From Neodiprion pinetum (lineage: Eukaryota; Arthropoda; Insecta; Hymenoptera; Diprionidae), in assembly GCF_021155775.2 (NCBI RefSeq), contig NC_060232.1:16335910-16399909 (forward strand): a stretch of DNA of 64,000 nt. The letters run 5' to 3'. Positions 55,355 through 64,000 of the stretch are shown piece after piece. Each line of letters starts with the position of its first letter. The first letter of the stretch is position 1. The notes beneath the pieces were generated by a model. That model did no database searches, was not told where the DNA came from, and worked only from the letters and a program-made list of their open reading frames with translations. The position numbers and the translations under genes were made by a program.

Positions 55355-55980
55355 TGATCGGCCACGGTGTTTCGATTTTTCACCGAAAAGATCATTTTCG
55401 TGTTCGTACCGAGCTGTGCTTTTTCATACATAATTTCGCATGAAAAAAGGGTGCTGCGGCACCCTTTTACTGCGGTAAAAGCGAACAAAAAAAATTAAAA
55501 ATTTCGAAATATCTGCTGGATGACTTACAATTAATTTTTTATTTTCATTAAAAATATCGTCAAAGTAGTACCCCACGGGCGGAAAGAGAAACATCACGAA
55601 ATTTTTGGCAGATTATTAATAATTCATTCACTTAACACGTATTTTTCATTGGACAACGCGTTAGGAATTTATATTAGATAACCCACCAAAACCTTCATAA
55701 CATTTTTTTCAACTGTAGAGTACGTCTTTGATGATAAATTATGAATGGGAAAAGAAACGTAACTCGATGTGACAATCAAACACGATATTCGATGAACAAA
55801 TCTCATTTTTCTCCCACTCCTAATCACGAAAAAACGCTGTACCTTAATTCTGGCAACGTAAGTTCTATTAAGTTCGATGAATCGATGATATCACAGTTAC
55901 GAAATGAAAAATATCGGATGGCACTCTCGTTCATCTTCGTTACTGATGATGACCAATCCGTCTTTGCAAAATTATTTTGT

Positions 55981-56023
55981 GGCTCTGAAAAGTGCCGTTT
56001 TGTATTTGGCTCTAAAAAGTGCC
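55981..56023 (-). promoter_or_regulatory. Two histone-3'-stem-loop-like motifs after the left-arm transposase
   Basis: Mirror of 59364-59406. On the minus strand GGCACT-TTTT-AGAGCC (56023-56008) and GGCACT-TTTC-AGAGCC (55996-55981) lie 15 and 42 nt after the transposase stop. Confidence 0.55.
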
Positions 56024-56038
56024 GATTTTGATGACTCC

Positions 56039-57354
56039 TCACCGGTGCAGAAATTGTTCAAAATGTCCCCCGTTTTCTCGGAGGCAAAGCCTACAACGTT
56101 GGACCAGCTGGCCAATTGCTGCGCGAACGATTTCCGGCGTCACCGTCGCCGTTGCCTCAACGATTTTTACCTCCAGGGCTTCCAAAGAATTCGGTGGATC
56201 CTTATAGACGAATTCCTTGATCAGACCCCAAAGGCAATAATCTAGAGGATTCAGATCGGGTGATCTCGGTGGCCAAGCGATGGGACCCCCACGGCCTATC
56301 CACCTATCCGGAAATCGTTCGTTCAGAAATTGACGAGTCCGGGCACTGAAATGTGCCGGAGCACCGTCATGTTGAAACAACATTTCCGCTCGCCGTTCAA
56401 GCGGGCGGTCTTCGAGAAGATCTGGAATCCGATCTTCCAAAAACTGTCGATAGGTTTCACCGTCTAGTCTTGCGGGTAAAACGCAGAGACCGATCTGTAA
56501 CAAGAATTACCCTCTATCAAATTGTTGCATAATAAATCCATAATGCTCGTCGAATCATTGATTAGTTTTGACTAATATTTAATATGAATCATACATATGT
56601 CATGATTTTACTGATTTACCGAGGTTGTTTGTCTCAACATCAGTAAAACGGATCTTCACTGAATTTTTTAAAATCAAGCCAACGAGACGATAGAAATTTA
56701 TAATATCTGTATTCGAGCATTATCGAGTAAGCTTACCAACTCGTCGTCGATCATGCCACCCCACACGTTCAGGCTCCAACGAATCTGATTTCTACACTCC
56801 CGAATATCATGCGGGTTTTCTTCGGCCCAATTGTGAATGTTATGGCAGTTAAATACTCCATCCCGATCAAAATTTGACTCGTCTGTAAACAAAATATTAA
56901 AAACGAATAACGGGTCCGCTTCGCTTTGTTCCAAAACCCATGTGCAAAATATCCGTCTCGCGGCACGGTCGGGCCCGTGCAAGGCTTGCACCTTCTGCGT
57001 ATGGTAAGGACGCAAATCGTTTGATCTTAATATTCGATGTACGGTCGAGTTATCCGTTTGGTACTCCGCTGCCAAACCACGTGTACTTTTATCGGGCGTC
57101 CCTGCCACATCCTCCAGAATTCGTTCTTCAAACTGTACCGTCCGTCTTGATCTCGGACGTCCTGCGTTTGATCGGTTGGGGACAAAGGTGCCAGTTTCTA
57201 ATAAACTCCTTTCCAATCGTCTGAAAGTTTTCGCATCCGGATGTCGTCTTACTGGATATCGAACCGCGTACTCACGAGCTGCTGCCCCCGCGACGTTGTT
57301 GCACGCTCCCATCGTCAGTACCATATCATACATTTCACGATTAGAATACTCCAT
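56039..57354 (-). CDS. DD41D Tc1/mariner transposase, intact two-exon gene (left arm)
   Basis: Mirror of the gene at 58033-59348. Exon 1 is 57354-56737, the intron 56736-56495 (GTAAGC...TTACAG), exon 2 56494-56039. The predicted protein is 357 residues and identical to the right-arm copy: one base difference near 56893 is silent. It reads outward from the palindrome centre, starting 216 bp from the arm's inner end. See the right-arm entry for domains. Confidence 0.88.
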
Positions 57355-57374
57355 TGTTTAATAAAGAAGTTATT

Positions 57375-57390
57375 GGCTCTGAAAAGTGCC
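57375..57390 (-). promoter_or_regulatory. Histone-stem-loop-like motif upstream of the left-arm transposase
   Basis: Mirror of 57997-58012: GGCACT-TTTC-AGAGCC on the minus strand, 20 bp before the start codon. Confidence 0.5.
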
Positions 57391-57569
57391 GGTTTTCAAG
57401 AGTTTATTGTTACTTGTATACGCGAGCGAGGCTAATAACAATATGACCCAATTTCGCAGTTGGAAGCGCGTTGTTTATAACAACTGACTTCCGAGTTGCT
57501 ATGCAGTCGCATGAGATTTTCTACACAAAGGGTGTGAAATAAATACGAGTTCGATAAAATACGAAATAC

Positions 57570-57817
57570 TAGCAGACCCGTTTAGTTTCCTGATTTGCTG
57601 GTACATCATTCGCTTGCTAAACTGGTAAGAGAAGACAGACTGAACAAACCTAGATTATTTAGGAATAATTTATTGAGTGTAACTTTGTGAACAGACAAAA
57701 ATCTAGCAGGAACATGATTTACCAAGAACTCAAATGATCAGTATTTACTGATTATTTAGATCATCAATTGATGATTCCAAGAAATATGTCATTTAATACC
57801 GCTGAAATAAGTTCAAA
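57570..57817. other. Unique centre of the 12.6-kb palindrome
   Basis: 248 bp without inverted counterpart, lying between two divergent transposase genes. It and the inner arm ends must hold whatever drives them, but no TATA box with initiator was convincing on either strand. Confidence 0.7.
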
Positions 57818-57996
57818 GTATTTCGTATTTTATCGAACTCGTATTTATTTCACACCCTTTGTGTGGAAAATCTCATGCGACTGCATAGCAACTCGGAAGT
57901 CAGTTGTTATAAACAACGCGCTTCCAACTGCGAAATTGGGTCATATTGTTATTAGCCTCGCTCGCGTATACAAGTAACAATAAACTCTTGAAAACC

Positions 57997-58012
57997 GGCA
58001 CTTTTCAGAGCC
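57997..58012 (+). promoter_or_regulatory. Histone-stem-loop-like motif upstream of the right-arm transposase
   Basis: GGCACT-TTTC-AGAGCC followed by AATAA, 20 bp before the ATG. It has the same orientation and the same A-A mismatch in the stem as the two motifs after the gene, so the gene is flanked by direct repeats. These could equally be protein-binding direct repeats. Confidence 0.5.
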
Positions 58013-58032
58013 AATAACTTCTTTATTAAACA

Positions 58033-59348
58033 ATGGAGTATTCTAATCGTGAAATGTATGATATGGTACTGACGATGGGAGCGTGCAACAACGTCGCGGG
58101 GGCAGCAGCTCGTGAGTACGCGGTTCGATATCCAGTAAGACGACATCCGGATGCGAAAACTTTCAGACGATTGGAAAGGAGTTTATTAGAAACTGGCACC
58201 TTTGTCCCCAACCGATCAAACGCAGGACGTCCGAGATCAAGACGGACGGTACAGTTTGAAGAACGAATTCTGGAGGATGTGGCAGGGACGCCCGATAAAA
58301 GTACACGTGGTTTGGCAGCGGAGTACCAAACGGATAACTCGACCGTACATCGAATATTAAGATCAAACGATTTGCGTCCTTACCATACGCAGAAGGTGCA
58401 AGCCTTGCACGGGCCCGACCGTGCCGCGAGACGGATATTTTGCACATGGGTTTTGGAACAAAGCGAAGCGGACCCGTTATTCGTTTTTAATATTTTATTT
58501 ACAGACGAGTCAAATTTTGATCGGGATGGAGTATTTAACTGCCATAACATTCACAATTGGGCCGAAGAAAACCCGCATGATATTCGGGAGTGTAGAAATC
58601 AGATTCGTTGGAGCCTGAACGTGTGGGGTGGCATGATCGACGACGAGTTGGTAAGCTTACTCGATAATGCTCGAATACAGATATTATAAATTTCTATCGT
58701 CTCGTTGGCTTGATTTTAAAAAATTCAGTGAAGATCCGTTTTACTGATGTTGAGACAAACAACCTCGGTAAATCAGTAAAATCATGACATATGTATGATT
58801 CATATTAAATATTAGTCAAAACTAATCAATGATTCGACGAGCATTATGGATTTATTATGCAACAATTTGATAGAGGGTAATTCTTGTTACAGATCGGTCT
58901 CTGCGTTTTACCCGCAAGACTAGACGGTGAAACCTATCGACAGTTTTTGGAAGATCGGATTCCAGATCTTCTCGAAGACCGCCCGCTTGAACGGCGAGCG
59001 GAAATGTTGTTTCAACATGACGGTGCTCCGGCACATTTCAGTGCCCGGACTCGTCAATTTCTGAACGAACGATTTCCGGATAGGTGGATAGGCCGTGGGG
59101 GTCCCATCGCTTGGCCACCGAGATCACCCGATCTGAATCCTCTAGATTATTGCCTTTGGGGTCTGATCAAGGAATTCGTCTATAAGGATCCACCGAATTC
59201 TTTGGAAGCCCTGGAGGTAAAAATCGTTGAGGCAACGGCGACGGTGACGCCGGAAATCGTTCGCGCAGCAATTGGCCAGCTGGTCCAACGTTGTAGGCTT
59301 TGCCTCCGAGAAAACGGGGGACATTTTGAACAATTTCTGCACCGGTGA
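58033..59348 (+). CDS. DD41D Tc1/mariner transposase, intact two-exon gene (right arm)
   Basis: Exon 1 58033-58650, intron 58651-58892 (GTAAGC...TTGTTACAG, phase 0), exon 2 58893-59348, giving 357 codons. ATG 58033 has a good context (AACAATGG). An N-terminal helix-turn-helix-like region (about 5-55) is followed by GRPRSRR (66-72, the AT-hook-like linker), a second helix-turn-helix (78-110) and the catalytic core with D158 (FTDES), D249 (QHDGAPAH) and D291 (LDYCLWG). 41 residues separate the last two. The intron falls between the first two catalytic aspartates; splicing joins MIDDEL to IGLCVL, as conserved in this superfamily. All parts look functional. It presumably acts on the CAGGGTG termini of this and the 2.1-kb element. 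Confidence 0.9.
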
Positions 59349-59363
59349 GGAGTCATCAAAATC

Positions 59364-59406
59364 GGCACTTTTTAGAGCCAAATACAAAACGGCACTTTTC
59401 AGAGCC
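59364..59406 (+). promoter_or_regulatory. Two histone-3'-stem-loop-like motifs after the right-arm transposase
   Basis: GGCACT-TTTT-AGAGCC at 59364-59379 and GGCACT-TTTC-AGAGCC at 59391-59406, the second followed by ACAAAA. The animal histone mRNA 3' stem-loop is typically GGCTCT-TTTC-AGAGCC or a close variant with an ACCA/ACAAA flank, 15-50 nt after the stop. Here the spacing is 15 and 42 nt and the stem differs by one A-A mismatch. A purine-rich CAAAGACGG about 30 nt downstream resembles a histone downstream element. Confidence 0.55.
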
Positions 59407-60032
59407 ACAAAATAATTTTGCAAAGACGGATTGGTCATCATCAGTAACGAAGATGAACGAGAGTGCCATCCGATATTTTTCATTTCGTAACTGTGATATC
59501 ATCGATTCATCGAACTTAATAGAACTTACGTTGCCAGAATTAAGGTACAGCGTTTTTTCGTGATTAGGAGTGGGAGAAAAATGAGATTTGTTCATCGAAT
59601 ATCGTGTTTGATTGTCACATCGAGTTACGTTTCTTTTCCCATTCATAATTTATCATCAAAGACGTACTCTACAGTTGAAAAAAATGTTATGAAGGTTTTG
59701 GTGGGTTATCTAATATAAATTCCTAACGCGTTGTCCAATGAAAAATACGTGTTAAGTGAATGAATTATTAATAATCTGCCAAAAATTTCGTGATGTTTCT
59801 CTTTCCGCCCGTGGGGTACTACTTTGACGATATTTTTAATGAAAATAAAAAATTAATTGTAAGTCATCCAGCAGATATTTCGAAATTTTTAATTTTTTTT
59901 GTTCGCTTTTACCGCAGTAAAAGGGTGCCGCAGCACCCTTTTTTCATGCGAAATTATGTATGAAAAAGCACAGCTCGGTACGAACACGAAAATGATCTTT
60001 TCGGTGAAAAATCGAAACACCGTGGCCGATCA

Positions 60033-60353
60033 TTATTTCCCAGGGCTCTTGATTTCATGACGCACATGAAAAATAAACATCTGAGGGTCTGATGATATCT
60101 TAATTCGCTTCAAAGATAGAATTTGTAAAACGGTAATAGGGTTTTTTTTAAATTTTTTTCTCGGTTCTCGAACTACAATAACACAATAGTAGCTGTTTCG
60201 GAGAGAAGCAATAGTCCGTTTTTTATACATCACGTCATCGGTGGACGAGAATTCAACACCTAAAAAATAATCATTATGTGACTCTGACACAGAATCAAGC
60301 TTCTCTTTTACCTGAGAATGACTCTTACGAATCCCGATGTTTCGTGATGGCAA
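60033..60353 (-). CDS. Unrecognised 106-codon frame in the right arm
   Basis: Identical mirror copy of 55034-55354. No recognised domain. It could be a chance frame in a strongly conserved arm. Confidence 0.25.
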   Translation of the reverse strand: MPSRNIGIRKSHSQVKEKLDSVSESHNDYFLGVEFSSTDDVMYKKRTIASLRNSYYCVIVVREPRKKFKKNPITVLQILSLKRIKISSDPQMFIFHVRHEIKSPGK

Positions 60354-62355
60354 TTGTTTTTACAGCTCCAGTCTATGGTCATTTATCGGCGACCAGTGGA
60401 GCCAGGTAGCCGACGATCTTACCTTCAATAGTACTTTTAGAGGCATGCCCGTAAAGTAGGTGTTTTTAGGGCTAGAACGAAGATTTCCGTACGCGCCAGA
60501 ACGAGTTAAACGGCTCGCACCTTTAGTTCGTATTGAAATCATCGTACGAGTCAAAAACATTTCACGGACGGGCCACGTACAGTATTTTCTTCTAAATTGT
60601 ACAGTGAAATTAATAGAGATAAATACCGATTACTTTTGCTACTAGAGATTTTTTATTTTAACGGACTGTAATCGAATTCCTTTGTAAACTTGTCAGGTAA
60701 ATTCAGCAGTATGTTCAGTGAATTCCAAATACAGTATAACAAATGCCTACCGAATTTTATACAATACTACATAATTTAATGGACTCGAAAAATGCTTTTG
60801 CGTTCTTCCAACCAAGTTAAGAAGAGTGAAGAGTTATGAAAATTTGATTGCAAATTAAAAAAAAAAAAAAAAAATGCTGAAATATTCTGTTAAGACTAAC
60901 AAACTTTTTATTCGGCCACACTTTCGCGTGGGTAATGTATTGTGAACGGCATAGTTGATTAAGCATGCGAAAGTGCCCTCTCTCGAAACGAATTCTGCGA
61001 ATTTGTGGTGCACTGACAAAAATGTAATTTGTTATAGTAACTAGATGAAATCAGTGAAACAGGTATCGTTAAAAAAAAAACTGTTTGAATATTGTTGGAA
61101 TTACGAAGAACGAGGTACACGTAATCCTTTTGCGCTATTGTCGATCCTTTTTTTGGTAATCGCAACGCAAAATGAATTTCTTCGGTTTACTGTACTTTTT
61201 TAGTTGAACAAGGCTTTAGAGTCAATTTATTGTTGCACAAAGCATTAAATTTTGACAACAGTTACAAGAAAATGTAGTAACAGTGATCGCAATGAAAAAG
61301 AATAGTAACGGATACTAAACTTTCTGGTCACAGCTAGAGAAGTAATTTTCATTTTCTACCCAGAACTATAATATTTTTCGATTGTGGTAAAAAATGAAAA
61401 TAGTTAAAAACTGAGCGGTAATCGGAGCTAAAAATTTCTCTCAGTGTGGTAAGTGACTGACCCATACGAAATTTTACCCTGCTAGCTCCATTTAGCTTGA
61501 AGTTAGCGCATAAAACGTGATTTTCAGTTTTTTCACGATGACTCCGATATTGCTACTCAGAATATTTGGAATAAAAACACAGACCCACCAGCCATGTGTA
61601 CATACCGAGAATTTTATTTGGATTTTCCTTTAAGAAATTCCATCTTCTAAAAATTTTTGAACATTCAGATCGCCGGTTTCCGGTGGATTTTAGATAGGCA
61701 TCAGTTTCTTTTTTTTACGGTATAAATATTTGCTGTGATGTGATTTTCCGTAATTTTTTTAATTTTTTCGCAATGGTGTGTCAGTGGTAAAAAAAATTGG
61801 TAACTGTCATTTTTCAGTATTTTATTGGCATGACCGCAAGATAAGGGTAAAGTCGAACGCGTGGTTTGAACGTGCACTCACACGTAATAATTTGCGTACT
61901 GCGTTACGTTCTGGAATAAAAAATAAACTGGAATTAAAAAAAAATGCGTTCAACAAATTTGCAATAACAAACTAGATTGTAAAGAACAAACGCTCATAAT
62001 ACCATTATTATTTTCTCGTTGCTACCTACATTAAAACATCGAATCAGAACTAGAATATCATGAAAAGATTGTTCTACACGTCGGATGAGTTTCAGGATAT
62101 GGCATTGAAAATTCACTGAATTTATGACAGCAATTAAACAACATGCTCGATGTCTGTGCCTAGCGGCAATTCACAAGTAAACTAACAATGATTTGTGATT
62201 TTCGTATAAGTCTAATTTGAGGGCAATACGATGGACAACCGTGTGGGAACCGTTTTTCTCTAAAATGAGCAAAAAAAAAAAACCACGCTGAATTACGGAA
62301 TTTTGAAATATCTAGAAAAAATTGTCGGCATATTTGGAATCATTTTGTAGGGCAA

Positions 62356-62512
62356 ACTTACAGATCTAGTTAACCAGTCAAAAAATTGCCGAGTCTTAGT
62401 TCCTTGTCGAATGAAGTCATGTAGGTTCCGACTGGACTACTCGACTGATGCGGACCAATCTAACGAGTCGGTGCCTTATTTTATGGCATTATTTATACCC
62501 CGGAGCCTCGGC
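62356..62512 (-). promoter_or_regulatory. Promoter-like segment and possible first exon (right arm)
   Basis: Mirror of 52875-53031: TATA-like boxes, initiator-like TCAGT and a strong splice donor, directed inward on the minus strand. Confidence 0.35.
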
Positions 62513-64000
62513 TAATCAAGGGCCGGACCAACGATATTCTATCGTGATTACGATAAAATTATTTAGATTTGATAAAACCACCGTGAGAAAAAACGAAAGA
62601 CGAAAAACAGATAAATACTATACAAAATCGTTGAAATAATAATTTCACATCACTGAGTTTGTATGAGTTTTTCTTACGATACGAAAGTTCACGTTCACGA
62701 AGTAGCTTGAAAAATTAACAAAGGACAGTTGAATTGGGCTGATAAATTATTGAATGAAAATCAGCCTTTCTTTCATGTGACGATTGTCACAACAATTTAA
62801 CTGATGAAATGTAAAATAGTCAGGCTCGTAGAGTCTGTAATTTGGTGGGTATACGGAATACCTGCTATACGTACGTAACGACGAATCCTCGCATACTTAA
62901 TCACTGCGTCTAAATAAGAAATCAATCGTCACCCGAAGTTTAGCTGATTTGTCGTTCGTATCGATACGGTGATTTCATAAGATCTTTTATCGACAGTCAA
63001 CAATCCACGAATAAGCTCAGGCAAGGTATAAGTCGAGGGGGAAATAACTTAACATTTGTTTGCCACATTAATTCCGCAGGTTGAAACAAATCAGAATAAT
63101 TCATTTGATTCAACACAATTCTGTTAATTTAGATTAATTCAACTAAATTCAACTTTATTCGAGTGAATTCTTTCAATTCAATTAATGCAGTACTTCTACC
63201 ATCAATTCTCGGTAATACACTTTGATTCTAGTGAATATCTGAATAATTTCAATTAATTCCTTGTTGTTTCTTCCGTTAGTTCAAATTAATTCATTCAATT
63301 CGATTGAATTAGTTTTTTTCGCAAGAATTCTCGATAACTTACCCCAATTCACGTCAATACCTAAAAATTTCGTCAATTTTTTTCCGATTTTTCTGTGAAA
63401 CTAAATTAAATAATTCAATTCAACATTATTTTGACGATTTTGAGCCAGCTTGATTGGGTGAGTAATTATGGAAGATGTGACGAGCGCGTCAATTCGTTGA
63501 CAGTGATATTCACGTACCTCCGTTATCACGGTACGATGATTCGGAGTATTTTATAACATTAAATCTTAAATCCGCTGATTTATTTGGAGATTTATTTTTA
63601 TTTTCACTCGTAGATGTGTGTTTCGTAGTATTGCGTAGCTGGGCATTCGCTTGTTTCACACACACGAGTGTGCGTCCGTGGATGTGCGGCCGGCAGCGTG
63701 TGCCGCGGCAACAATACCGAGGTCAGCGCTCGAGTAGGGGTACAACAGCGAGTGAGGGGAGGTGCCGATATTTACTTTGTAACCGAATAATAATAATTCA
63801 CCCAGGCGAACAAAACAGCAATTTCCGTGGCGGCAAATCTAGATGAAATGGTGCACTCTGATTGGCCTAGCGCTATCGCTTATAATTCAAAAACTATGCG
63901 TCGGACGAGCTTCCGGAAAAAAAATTCTCGGTCGGATTTTAACGAGGTATCACGCTGGCTAGTCCGTGGGAGGCAATTTAGGGACACCCTGTATATACGT

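Larger units (their letters stand above)
51394..63993. mobile_element. Complete 12.6-kb palindromic DD41D Tc1/mariner element
   Basis: Arms 51391-57569 and 57818-63996 are inverted copies (paired positions sum to 115387) around a 248-bp unique centre (57570-57817). The tips are CAGGGTGTCCC inverted, next to TA. Only isolated differences were seen between arms (for example one synonymous base in the transposase). Each 6.2-kb arm carries one intact transposase gene reading outward, three histone-stem-loop-like motifs, a promoter-like segment and several kilobases with no assigned function. A Tc1/mariner element of this size and symmetry is unusual. Confidence 0.9.

Overview
The window looks like repeat-dominated DNA of an arthropod, most likely an insect. 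It is AT-rich and has spliceosomal introns, Ty3/Gypsy LTR elements primed by tRNA-Leu, an APE-type LINE, Helitron derivatives with an OTU domain, and DD41D Tc1/mariner transposases. Hymenoptera is a plausible guess, not shown by the sequence. No intact conventional host gene was recognised; one short exon-like segment (6176-6386) resembles a BEN domain.

Layout. 1-4708 is a palindromic DD41D element cut by the left window edge. 348-bp tandem repeats follow (4363-5510), then a microsatellite and an unassigned low-copy stretch (5771-8213). From about 8.2 kb to 51.4 kb the background is an AT-rich satellite (monomers about 350-500 bp, joined by TA runs, with orientation switches) into which elements have inserted: Gypsy-1 (8237-14755), a solo-LTR-like insert (15279-17373), a foldback MITE (18232-19201), Gypsy-2 (21496-29328), a LINE (31269-38228) that itself received a solo-LTR-like insert (31839-33663), Helitron copy 1 (38619-40428), a second foldback MITE (41562-42522), a third solo-LTR-like insert (43462-46287), a 2.1-kb palindromic element (46583-48711) and Helitron copy 2 (50075-51391). 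The window closes with a complete 12.6-kb palindromic element (51394-63993).

Most notable content. (i) Gypsy-2 carries, where an env gene would sit, a deoxynucleoside kinase frame (23300-23992). It has no AUG before its P-loop but has a good 3' splice site. Convergent to it on the opposite strand is a small two-exon gene encoding three CxxC pairs (22897-23229). The related Gypsy-1 lacks both. (ii) The 12.6-kb palindrome has two mirror-image, apparently intact, intron-containing DD41D transposase genes of 357 codons each. Each is followed 15 and 42 nt after its stop by sequences resembling the animal histone mRNA 3' stem-loop. (iii) Related palindromic elements of 4.7 kb and 2.1 kb lie in the same window, suggesting a family of foldback mariner elements.

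All five directional elements (two Gypsy, one LINE, two Helitron copies) lie on the minus strand, and four of the LTR-type inserts sit in ATAT sites. The region therefore behaves as an insertion trap and could be a strand-biased small-RNA source locus; that last point is inference only. Gypsy-1, Gypsy-2, the LINE and both Helitrons are all visibly damaged.
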